A stretch of 61,844 bases of DNA. Source: Parabacteroides faecis. GTDB lineage: Bacteria > Bacteroidota > Bacteroidia > Bacteroidales > Tannerellaceae. The notes under the pieces were generated by a model that worked only from the letters and a program-made list of their open reading frames with translations, ran no database searches and was not told where the DNA came from. The DNA is taken from positions 1 to 61,844 of the forward strand of contig NZ_BMPB01000023.1 of NCBI RefSeq assembly GCF_014647375.1, written 5' to 3'. Numbering within the stretch: position 1 is the stretch's first letter; the number at the start of each line of letters is the position of its first letter. Below are positions 55,077 through 61,844 of this stretch, piece by piece. The translations under genes were made by a program, and so were the position numbers.

Positions 55077-56483
55077 CTATAATAAGTTTTGTTTCAACTG
55101 TTCCGTATATTTATCTATACGTAATAACTCTTTCGGAATATCGATGTTCTGCGGACAATAAGGATTACACTGGTTGCAGCCGACACAATGATTGGCCTGA
55201 CGTAACCGGGGAACACTACGGTCGTATCCGACCAGGAAAGCACGACGCGCTTTCGCATAATTTTCATCCTGCCGGCTTTCCGGAATATTTCCGGCATTGA
55301 TACAACGATTATAATGCAAGAGGATCTCCGGAATATCCAAACCATACGGACAAGGCATACAATATTTACAATCATTGCAAGGGATGGTTGGATAACGTAG
55401 CATTTGTACGGCAGTCTCTTCCAGAAAAGCCAGATCGATATCCGTCAGCGGTTCCAGTGGGGAATAGGTGCGGAGATTATCCTGCAGGTGTTCCATATAA
55501 GTCATTCCGCTTAACACTGTCAATACCCCCGAGAATGTTCCGGCGAAACGGAAAGCCCATGATGCGACACTCGAATCGGGACTACGCTGTTTCAGTTTCG
55601 CTGCAATATGGTCGTGTACGTTCGAGAGACGGCCTCCCAGTAACGGCTCCATGATGATGGCGGGGATGTTCCGTTTCTGTAATTCGCCGTATAGATATTC
55701 AGCATCGGTATTCCGGGTGTTGACCTCTTTCGCATGTTTCCAGTCAACATAGTTGAGCTGTATCTGGACAAAGTCCCACTTGATCTCGTCCTGACGGGAG
55801 AGGAGGTAGTCGAATACTTTGATATCTCCATGATAAGAGAAACCCAGGTTGCGGATACGGCCTGCCTTTCGTTCTTCAAGCAGAAAATCGAGCATACCGT
55901 TGTTTATATAACGTCCTTCGAAATCTTCCATACCATTCCCCATACCGATACCGTGCAACAGGTAATAGTCGATATAGTCGACTTGCAGCTCTTTCATAGA
56001 GTTACGATACATAGCCATCGAGTTTTCACGGCTCCATGTCTGGGGCGCGAAGTTGGATAATTTGGTGGCAATATAATAGGTATCGCGCGGATAACGGCTG
56101 AGAGCGATACCTGTGGCATGCTCCGAACGTCCTTTACAATATGCAGGCGATGTGTCGAAATAGTTGATACCATGTGCGATGGCATAGTCGACCAGGCGGT
56201 TGACCATTTCCTGGTCGATCTCATCACTACTGTCTCTTGCACTGCTGTTGGAAACTGTCGGCCAACGCATACAGCCATATCCTAACAAGGATACTTTATC
56301 GCCTGTCGTGGGCGTGGTGCGATAGGTCATTTCGGCAGGAATATCACCGGAACCGTTTCCCCGGAAGGATGCGTTTTTGTCCGGTTTGCAACTATAAAGT
56401 GAGGCTGTCGATGCCAGTGTGCTTCCGCCTAAGACTTTCAGGAATCTCCGTCGGTCTATATTCTTTTTATTCTTTTCTTCCAT
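55077..56483 (-). CDS. Tat-signal lipoprotein aldo/keto reductase with 2[4Fe-4S] domain
   Basis: A 468-residue AKR fused to a ferredoxin. The N-terminus has a twin-arginine motif DRRRFLK and a lipobox SLYSC (Cys32), so a Tat-exported lipoprotein is likely. The tetrad is complete (FDTSPAY, IATKLSN, YYLLHGIG). The C-terminal 90 residues hold two 4Fe-4S motifs: CNDCKYCMPCPYG and CVGCNQCNPYCPQ. The Fe-S domain offers a way to receive electrons without NADPH. It lies 30 bp after the polyferredoxin gene in one transcript under AraC-A operator S4. Confidence 0.88.
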   Translation of the reverse strand: MEEKNKKNIDRRRFLKVLGGSTLASTASLYSCKPDKNASFRGNGSGDIPAEMTYRTTPTTGDKVSLLGYGCMRWPTVSNSSARDSSDEIDQEMVNRLVDYAIAHGINYFDTSPAYCKGRSEHATGIALSRYPRDTYYIATKLSNFAPQTWSRENSMAMYRNSMKELQVDYIDYYLLHGIGMGNGMEDFEGRYINNGMLDFLLEERKAGRIRNLGFSYHGDIKVFDYLLSRQDEIKWDFVQIQLNYVDWKHAKEVNTRNTDAEYLYGELQKRNIPAIIMEPLLGGRLSNVHDHIAAKLKQRSPDSSVASWAFRFAGTFSGVLTVLSGMTYMEHLQDNLRTYSPLEPLTDIDLAFLEETAVQMLRYPTIPCNDCKYCMPCPYGLDIPEILLHYNRCINAGNIPESRQDENYAKARRAFLVGYDRSVPRLRQANHCVGCNQCNPYCPQNIDIPKELLRIDKYTEQLKQNLL

Positions 56484-56513
56484 GATGCTTTGTTTTGATG
56501 ATTTTCGGGTATA

Positions 56514-58061
56514 TTAAATGGTCCGGTGCATTTCGTGTCCTTCCACATAGATGGCACTCAGTGGGCGGGAGGGACAAAGATGTTCGCAGGCTCCGCAACC
56601 GATACAACGTTCGGTATTGATAACCGGTATTTTCGGTGAGTCGGGTGCTTCGGGATCTTTGGGAACCATCTGTATAGCAGCTGTCGGACAATGACGGGCA
56701 CAGTTGCCGCAATCGACACCGTCGGTATTGACTACGCAAAGGTCTTTGATCCATACGGCATGTCCGATCTGAATGGCAGATTTGTCGGCTACACTGATCG
56801 GCTGTATGGCGCTGGTAGGACACACGTCCGCACATTTGGTACATTCCGGTCGGCAATACCCAAGTTCATAGGACATTTCCGGTTGCATCAGGGTCATAAG
56901 GTTACTGGACGGACGCAGTACCTGGTTGGTACAGACGGATACACATAATTGGCAGGCAGTACAATGTCCGGTAAAGTTTCGTGCGCTTAATGATCCGGGA
57001 GGAGTGATAGGAGTGAGGCGTTCCGGCTTTTGTTTGTCTTCTATCGGAGCTAAACCGCCATCTACATTCTTTTCGGGTTTGACTTGTGCCTTCAATGTGG
57101 CTGATACGGCAAACAGGGTGGCGGCCGATAAAAAGTGACGGCGTGAAGCGGCGGATTTTTCTGTGGCTGGAGCCGATGCCGATGGCAATACTGATGCCGA
57201 AGCCGATGGCGAAGTGGTTGTTTCAACCTGTTTCTTAGGCAGCGATTGTCCCGGTACATATTTCAGGGCATTCCGGCGACATTTCCCGATGCAATCCATA
57301 CAAGCCACGCAACGGCTGTAATCGATCCGGTGTTCTTTGGTATCGATGCATGCAGCCTTACAATTCCGGGCACATAATCCGCAACCGTTACATTTTTCGG
57401 TATCGATAACCGGTTTGAAGTAAGAATACCGGGCAAGGAAGCCGAGGATGGTTCCTACCGGACAAATGGTATTGCAGTAGGTTCGTCCGTTACGCCACGC
57501 TAATATAGCCAGTACGATAAATGTTATGATGGCTATGCTGAAAGTGGCTATTCCTTTCATCCAAACATCTACCGTATAAAAGGCATAGCTATCCATCCGT
57601 TCAGCGAGATAGGCGAGTCCATTGTTTGCCCATTGATAGAAAGGAGCGAACAGATTGGAGGCGATCCGCCCATAGGCACTGTATGGAGCCAGCAAAGCCA
57701 AAAGCGAACCGAAACCTCCAATCATCGCAAGTATAAACATAGCAAGTATCCCATAACGTAACCAGCTAACCGCCGGGGAATACGAAAAACGGTTCTTCTT
57801 TTGTTTTCCGGCTATCCATGAAACAACATCCTGAAATACTCCCAGCGGACAAATAACCGAACAGTAGATCCGTCCGAACAGTAATGTCAGGACAACAAGC
57901 CCTATCACTATTCCTATATTCACCGCCAGCAATGCCGGAAGGAATTGTATCTTCGCCATCCAACCGAACCACTGATGTATTGTCCCCGTGAAATCAAGGA
58001 ACAACAAGGTGATCAGGGTAAAGAAAATGACGGCAGCAGTTAGTCTGATTTTTCTTAACAT
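56514..58061 (-). CDS. membrane polyferredoxin, NapH-NapG-like fusion
   Basis: A 515-residue iron-sulfur membrane protein. Residues 1-210 have four to five membrane segments with NapH-type CxxxCP motifs (C67/C71 and C196/C200). Two 4Fe-4S motifs follow (C224-C234 and C251-C261). A Ser/Ala/Pro-rich linker leads to an internal Tat-like signal (SRRHFLSAATLFAVSA, residues 306-321). The last 150 residues carry four more 4Fe-4S motifs (C367-377, C403-414, C442-458, C486-496), like NapG. It could carry electrons across the membrane to the exported Fe-S reductase encoded next. No nitrate reductase genes are present. Confidence 0.85.
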   Translation of the reverse strand: MLRKIRLTAAVIFFTLITLLFLDFTGTIHQWFGWMAKIQFLPALLAVNIGIVIGLVVLTLLFGRIYCSVICPLGVFQDVVSWIAGKQKKNRFSYSPAVSWLRYGILAMFILAMIGGFGSLLALLAPYSAYGRIASNLFAPFYQWANNGLAYLAERMDSYAFYTVDVWMKGIATFSIAIITFIVLAILAWRNGRTYCNTICPVGTILGFLARYSYFKPVIDTEKCNGCGLCARNCKAACIDTKEHRIDYSRCVACMDCIGKCRRNALKYVPGQSLPKKQVETTTSPSASASVLPSASAPATEKSAASRRHFLSAATLFAVSATLKAQVKPEKNVDGGLAPIEDKQKPERLTPITPPGSLSARNFTGHCTACQLCVSVCTNQVLRPSSNLMTLMQPEMSYELGYCRPECTKCADVCPTSAIQPISVADKSAIQIGHAVWIKDLCVVNTDGVDCGNCARHCPTAAIQMVPKDPEAPDSPKIPVINTERCIGCGACEHLCPSRPLSAIYVEGHEMHRTI

Positions 58062-58097
58062 ATACGTCTCTGAATATTTTGTTGATTATTACTGATG

Positions 58098-58161
58098 CAA
58101 AATTATTCTTGTTTTTCCCGTTAACGATTACACATATTACAGGTATATCTACCATTATTAC
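58098..58161 (-). promoter_or_regulatory. polyferredoxin promoter plus AraC-A operator S4
   Basis: -7 box TAATTTTG (58098-58105), 23-bp spacer, then the site at 58129-58161, which reads GTAATAATGGTA-N6-CCTGTAATATGTGTA on the minus strand. This is the copy closest to consensus, and it is also 41 bp from the -7 box of AraC 58232. Confidence 0.72.
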
Positions 58162-58202
58162 TGATTTGCTTTAACAGATGAAAAAATGACGCAAAAAAGA
58201 TC

Positions 58203-58210
58203 TAACTTTG
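58203..58210 (+). promoter_or_regulatory. -7 box TAACTTTG for AraC 58232
   Basis: TAnnTTTG match 21 bp before the start codon and 41 bp from operator S4. Confidence 0.55.
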
Positions 58211-58231
58211 TGAAAACAAAACAGAAAGCAT

Positions 58232-59131
58232 ATGATGGAAATTAGAGAAATGGATCACATTTATCAGTATAATGACCGGATGGGGCTGGAAACATTGCAT
58301 CCGCTGATCAGTATTGTCGACTTTTCAAAATGTGAGGTACAGGTAGAAAGTGCACGTTTGAGATATGGCTTTTACTCAGTCTTTTTGAAAGATGTGAAAT
58401 GCGGTGACCTGCAATACGGGCGTAATTATTATGACTATCAGGAGGGAACGATGGTTTTCACTGCTCCCGGACAAGTGGTAGGTGTTGCCCGGAAAGGAGA
58501 ATATATCCAGCCGAAAGGATGGGCGCTGCTTTTCCATCCCGATTTGATCCGTGGTACTTCTCTCGGTCGTAACATTAAGAATTACCGTTTCTTTTCTTAT
58601 GAAGTGTATGAGGCACTTCATCTTTCGGAACAGGAACGGCAGATAGTAATCGATTGCCTGAAAAATATAGAACTGGAACTACATCATGGAATAGATAAGC
58701 ATAGTAAAATGCTGATCGTTTCGAATATCGAACTGCTATTGAACTATTGCGTCCGTTTTTACGACCGTCAGTTTATTACCCGCGAAGAAGCAAATAAGGA
58801 TACACTGGCTAAGTTCGAGAAGATCATGAACGACTATTTCCAGTCGGATAAACCGCAGGATATCGGGCTGCCATCCGTTCAGTATTGTGCCGACCAGTTA
58901 CATCTTTCGGCAAATTATCTGGGTGATCTGATAAAAAAGGAAACGGGTAAATCTGCGCAGGAGCATATCCAGCTATATCTTATCGATATGGCAAAAGAGA
59001 AAGTGCTCGATACCAGCCGTTCCATCAGTGAGATCGCTTATGAATTAGGCTTTAAGTATCCGCAGCACTTTACCCGTTTGTTTAAAAAGTGTGTGGGAAC
59101 TTCTCCGAATGAGTATCGGATGCAGAATTAA
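58232..59131 (+). CDS. AraC-family regulator, family A (copy 4)
   Basis: A 299-residue regulator with the family-A sensing domain (YNDRMGLETLHPLISIVDFSK, LKDVKCGDLQYGRNYYDYQEGTMVFTAPGQVVG) and the HTH pair at about 195-297 (CADQLHLSANYLGDLIKKE, LGFKYPQHFTRLFKKCVG). By inspection it is closest to copy 2 at 40108. It is divergent from the polyferredoxin operon and shares operator S4 with it. The start could be the first or second ATG. Confidence 0.88.
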   Translation: MMEIREMDHIYQYNDRMGLETLHPLISIVDFSKCEVQVESARLRYGFYSVFLKDVKCGDLQYGRNYYDYQEGTMVFTAPGQVVGVARKGEYIQPKGWALLFHPDLIRGTSLGRNIKNYRFFSYEVYEALHLSEQERQIVIDCLKNIELELHHGIDKHSKMLIVSNIELLLNYCVRFYDRQFITREEANKDTLAKFEKIMNDYFQSDKPQDIGLPSVQYCADQLHLSANYLGDLIKKETGKSAQEHIQLYLIDMAKEKVLDTSRSISEIAYELGFKYPQHFTRLFKKCVGTSPNEYRMQN

Positions 59132-59134
59132 GTT

Positions 59135-59641
59135 TTATTTCTTTTTACGGGTTGCGAAAACTTTTGCTAAAGTGATCCATTCCCCGTCTTCGTTGATGGC
59201 GGTACTTCGCCAGGTGAAAGAATTGTCTGTAATATCAGAGAATATCCATTTCATACCTTGCGAAGTTATCTCCGTCAGGACAATTTCGTCCCCTTCTTTC
59301 CGGGCTTCCAGCCGGGCACATTCTTCCGGACATCCGTAGAAGATTTCCCAAAGACATTTTTCCTGGTTAAATAACCTGAGAGTAGTCCCGTAAGCTGCAT
59401 CCGGTTGGATATCAATCAATCTTTCTGTTCGCGACGGAACAATAAAGACATCTTGTACTGCCATTCCGTCGAGTACCCATGAAAAGATCCATTCTCCTTT
59501 TACGCGTCTGGGAGTAGGTGTGTTGAGGTGGTCGTTCCAGTCAAGATCCCATTCACCGATCACTTTACCGAAGAAATTGAACTCTTCCGGTATTCTTTCA
59601 CTCTTTCCTTCGCTGACTAGTGCTGCTTCAAATTCTTTCAT
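59135..59641 (-). CDS. DUF1579-like hypothetical protein
   Basis: A 168-residue soluble protein of lipocalin-like appearance (EFNFFGKVIGEWDLDWNDHL, GEWIFSWVLDGMAVQDVFIVPSR, TTLRLFNQEKCLWEIFYGCP, FTWRSTAINEDGEWITLAKVFATRK). The pattern of Trp-rich strands is that of DUF1579 proteins; no catalytic residues are evident. It converges with AraC 58232 with 3 bp between stops. Its -7 box TATCTTTG (59680-59687) is 24 bp from operator S6, which it shares with the divergent MBL gene. Confidence 0.65.
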   Translation of the reverse strand: MKEFEAALVSEGKSERIPEEFNFFGKVIGEWDLDWNDHLNTPTPRRVKGEWIFSWVLDGMAVQDVFIVPSRTERLIDIQPDAAYGTTLRLFNQEKCLWEIFYGCPEECARLEARKEGDEIVLTEITSQGMKWIFSDITDNSFTWRSTAINEDGEWITLAKVFATRKKK

Positions 59642-59679
59642 GATTTCTTATTTAATTTGATTCAAGGTTTAATATTTAA

Positions 59680-59687
59680 CAAAGATA
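59680..59687 (-). promoter_or_regulatory. -7 box TATCTTTG for the DUF1579-like gene
   Basis: TAnnTTTG match 38 bp upstream of the start. It is 24 bp from operator S6, although in the opposite orientation to that site. Confidence 0.5.
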
Positions 59688-59711
59688 AGCGAAAATCAAC
59701 AAATAAGAACA

Positions 59712-59775
59712 GTGATAAAGGTAAAAATATCAGTAATCTATCTACCAGACTTCTGATAAAAGGGATGTACTTTTG
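59712..59775 (+). promoter_or_regulatory. MBL promoter plus AraC-A operator S6
   Basis: The site at 59712-59744 (GTGATAAAGGTA-N6-TCAGTAATCTATCTA) is 23 bp upstream of the -7 box TACTTTTG (59768-59775). Confidence 0.65.
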
Positions 59776-59796
59776 TTTTATATAAAAGGATTTGAT

Positions 59797-60885
59797 ATGA
59801 AAATAAAAAATAGATGGTATATGGTAGCAGGACTTATAATAGGTATAGTGATCGTTTTGGGAGTGGCAGTGGTTGCTTTTATCAATCAACCGGCTTTCGG
59901 ACGTCTGCCGCAAGGGGAACGACTGGAAAAAATAGAACATTCTCCCCATTATAAAAACGGAGAGTTTCAGAATATACATCCGACGACGTTAATGACTTCC
60001 GATAAAGGACGTTTGCGCAGCATGTGGGATTTCCTGATCTCCAGACCTGACGGACTGAATCCGGATGTCCCGGTTCCGGCGATCAAATCTGATCTGAAAA
60101 ACTTGGGGGACGATTCGAATGTAATGGTCTGGTTCGGCCATTCTTCCTATCTGCTTCAATTATCCGGTAAACGAATTTTAGTCGATCCGGTGTTCTGTAT
60201 GGCTTCTCCGGTTTCCTTTGTCAATAAGCCTTTTAAAGGAACGGATATATATAAACCGGAAGATATGCCGGATATCGATTATCTGGTTATTAGCCATGAC
60301 CATTGGGATCATTTGGATTATCAGACGGTAATCCGGCTGAAAGATCGCATCCGTAAAGTAATCTGCCCTTTGGGTGTGGGTGAACATTTTGAATATTGGG
60401 GATTCGATAAAGGGAATATTATTGAACTGGACTGGTACGAAAGTGCGTTGCCGGACGAAAACTTTACGGTCCGTTGCCTGCCAGCCCGTCATTTCTCCGG
60501 CCGCGGACTGACATCGAATAAGACTTTGTGGGCTTCTTTCCTTCTGGAAACTCCTTCGTATAAAATCTATATGGGAGGGGATAGCGGTTACGATACTCAT
60601 TTTGAAGAAATAGGCAAACAGTATCCGGATATCGATCTGGCTATTCTGGAAAACGGACAGTACAATGAGGGATGGCGTAATATCCATACGATGCCTCAGT
60701 ATTTGGGGCAGGCAGCCAAAGATTTGAAAGCCCGTAAGGTCGTGACTGTCCATCATTCCAAATACGCATTAGCCAGACACCGTTGGGACGAACCGTTGAA
60801 AAACGAAATTGAGATGGTAAAAGAAAACTCTTTGGAATTGATCGTTCCGGTGATCGGACAGGTGATGAATTTGGATAATAAGTAG
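59797..60885 (+). CDS. membrane-anchored MBL-fold hydrolase (NAPE-PLD/UlaG-like)
   Basis: A 362-residue metallo-beta-lactamase-fold hydrolase. The start at 59797 (MKIKNRW) is used; the in-frame TTG at 59773 lies inside the -7 box. A single N-terminal membrane segment (VAGLIIGIVIVLGVAVVAF) anchors it, probably facing outward. The metal motif HDHWDH follows VWFGHSSYLLQ and RILVDPVF; later ligands are in ARHFSGRG and GGDSGYDTH. The layout fits the N-acylphosphatidylethanolamine phospholipase D-like branch; the substrate is unknown. Operator S6 places it in the AraC-A regulon. The next gene follows at 53 bp. Confidence 0.85.
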   Translation: MKIKNRWYMVAGLIIGIVIVLGVAVVAFINQPAFGRLPQGERLEKIEHSPHYKNGEFQNIHPTTLMTSDKGRLRSMWDFLISRPDGLNPDVPVPAIKSDLKNLGDDSNVMVWFGHSSYLLQLSGKRILVDPVFCMASPVSFVNKPFKGTDIYKPEDMPDIDYLVISHDHWDHLDYQTVIRLKDRIRKVICPLGVGEHFEYWGFDKGNIIELDWYESALPDENFTVRCLPARHFSGRGLTSNKTLWASFLLETPSYKIYMGGDSGYDTHFEEIGKQYPDIDLAILENGQYNEGWRNIHTMPQYLGQAAKDLKARKVVTVHHSKYALARHRWDEPLKNEIEMVKENSLELIVPVIGQVMNLDNK

Positions 60886-60896
60886 ATATAATTTAG

Positions 60897-60904
60897 TAGC
60901 TTTG
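60897..60904 (+). promoter_or_regulatory. -7 box TAGCTTTG for the last reductase
   Basis: TAnnTTTG match 34 bp before the start codon. A poor AraC-A-like match (GGT, C, GT and T positions only) lies at the 23-bp position, 60841-60873, inside the MBL gene. Confidence 0.45.
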
Positions 60905-60938
60905 TCTCAGATGAAAATAATTGATAATTAAAGAGATT

Positions 60939-61796
60939 ATGAAAACAGTAAAATTGAATAATGGCATTGAAATGCCAATTTTAGGTTATGGAGTTTATCA
61001 GGTGACACCTGAAGAATGTGAACGTTGTGTATTGGATGCTTTGAGCGTAGGTTATCGTTCTGTCGACACGGCACAAGCCTATTTTAATGAAGAAGGTGTA
61101 GGGAATGCAATCAGTAAAAGTGGTATTCCACGGAATGAATTGTTTATTACAACCAAGGTTTGGATCTCCAATGCCGGATATGAAAAGGCAAAAGCATCTA
61201 TCGCTGAGTCTTTGCGTAAACTGCAGAGTGATTATGTCGATCTACTCCTGATACACCAACCTTTTGGTGATTATTACGGTACTTACCGTGCGATGGAAGA
61301 GGCTTATAAGGCAGGAAAGGCACGTGCTATCGGAGTGAGTAACTTTTATCCCGACCGTCTTGTCGATCTGGCGGAGTGCTGTGAGATAAAACCGGCTGTC
61401 AATCAGGTAGAAACACATGTCTTCAATCAGCAAATAGAACCCCAGAGGATCATGGAGGAATATGGAACACGGGTTATGTCATGGGGGCCATTTGCAGAGG
61501 GTAAAAATAACTTTTTTACTAACGAACTATTGAAAACAATCGGTGAAAAGTATGGAAAGTCGGTTGCACAGGTTGCTTTACGTTATCTGATTCAACGGGA
61601 TGTGATCGTTATTCCGAAATCGACGCATAAAGAACGTATGATCGAGAATATGGATGTGTTTGATTTCTCCTTATCAGAAGAAGATATGCAGGCTATTACC
61701 ACGCTTGACCAAAAAAAGAGTCTGTTTCTTTCTCATACTGATCCGGAAATCGTAAAATGGATGATTAATATGGTAAAAAAGGAGGCTGTAATTTAA
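60939..61796 (+). CDS. aldo/keto reductase, AKR5-like (copy 6)
   Basis: A 285-residue AKR of the 2,5-diketo-D-gluconate/prostaglandin-F-synthase-like branch, shorter than the others here. The start at 60939 ([13 protein letters not shown]) is the standard family start; the in-frame TTG at 60921 is rejected. The tetrad is [37 protein letters not shown] is the typical NADPH 2'-phosphate-binding segment. It should reduce aldehydes or ketones in the cytosol. It has its own -7 box, although readthrough from the MBL gene is possible. Confidence 0.88.
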   Translation: MKTVKLNNGIEMPILGYGVYQVTPEECERCVLDALSVGYRSVDTAQAYFNEEGVGNAISKSGIPRNELFITTKVWISNAGYEKAKASIAESLRKLQSDYVDLLLIHQPFGDYYGTYRAMEEAYKAGKARAIGVSNFYPDRLVDLAECCEIKPAVNQVETHVFNQQIEPQRIMEEYGTRVMSWGPFAEGKNNFFTNELLKTIGEKYGKSVAQVALRYLIQRDVIVIPKSTHKERMIENMDVFDFSLSEEDMQAITTLDQKKSLFLSHTDPEIVKWMINMVKKEAVI

Positions 61797-61827
61797 ACTG
61801 TGTCAGCAAAGCAAACAAATAAAGTAT

Positions 61828-61835
61828 TAACTTTG
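61828..61835 (+). promoter_or_regulatory. -7 box TAACTTTG at the right edge
   Basis: TAnnTTTG match at the window end, probably serving a rightward gene outside the window. Confidence 0.4.
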
Positions 61836-61844
61836 CTAACAGAG

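Noticed and set aside
60841-60873. Possible AraC-A operator before the last reductase at the 23-bp position
   Set aside because: Only the few most conserved bases match and it lies inside the MBL coding region.

Overview
The window looks like a chromosomal segment of a gut Bacteroidales bacterium, most likely Parabacteroides or a close relative; the genus is an inference. The evidence is the pervasive TAnnTTTG promoter -7 box, a type V (Mfa/FimA-like) pilus operon, a hybrid two-component regulator, a beta-barrel OM receptor with a CarboxypepD-like plug, and many lipoproteins with Bacteroidetes-style signals. I saw no rRNA, tRNA or CRISPR array.

Layout. 0.5-6.7 kb: an ASCH/OmdA-type gene pair, a nitrilase-family hydrolase divergent from an AraC regulator, a shortened acetolactate-synthase-like protein, a PAS-LuxR regulator, a cupin pseudogene and a small cysteine-containing protein. 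6.7-11.8 kb: a striking 22-bp-period palindrome array, then a leftward redox island (flavodoxin lipoprotein, two Tat-signal aldo/keto reductases, a CMD-cupin protein, an AraC regulator). 12.5-28.2 kb: tyrosine recombinase, a 377-bp segment bounded by perfect 18-bp inverted repeats that carries a promoter facing away from the pilus genes, a five-HTH-repeat protein, DUF3575 and OmpA-like proteins, major fimbrillin, FimB/Mfa2-like subunit, minor subunit and a 1992-residue tip protein. 28.3-38.8 kb: methyltransferase, AraC plus aldo/keto reductase, zinc-ribbon plus CDF transporter, TetR with a 46-bp palindromic operator, a 1415-residue CoA-dehydratase activase, and a CAT-like acetyltransferase. 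39-47.6 kb: aldo/keto reductase, two AraC regulators, MFS transporter, cyclophilin-like lipoprotein, monooxygenase, peptidase, zinc alcohol dehydrogenase, a 554-bp inverted-repeat element, and an acetyltransferase. 47.7-61.8 kb: OM receptor, hybrid two-component regulator, flavodoxin-family protein, polyferredoxin plus Fe-S aldo/keto reductase, AraC, DUF1579-like protein, MBL hydrolase, and a last aldo/keto reductase.

How it fits together. The recurring theme is small-molecule redox chemistry: six aldo/keto reductases, an alcohol dehydrogenase, flavodoxin-type proteins, CMD/cupin and ABM proteins and ferredoxins, under six stand-alone AraC regulators of two paralogous families. By eye I aligned a shared 33-bp site in front of several of these genes. 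It sits exactly 23 bp upstream of the -7 box of six target promoters and 41-42 bp behind the -7 box of all four family-A AraC genes, so the scattered genes look like one wired regulon. A second, different direct-repeat site is shared by two reductase promoters next to the family-B AraC genes.

The pilus operon is a separate module. Its promoter appears to be on an invertible DNA segment currently in the OFF orientation, and its tip/minor-subunit region is compositionally mosaic, as expected for a variable surface antigen.
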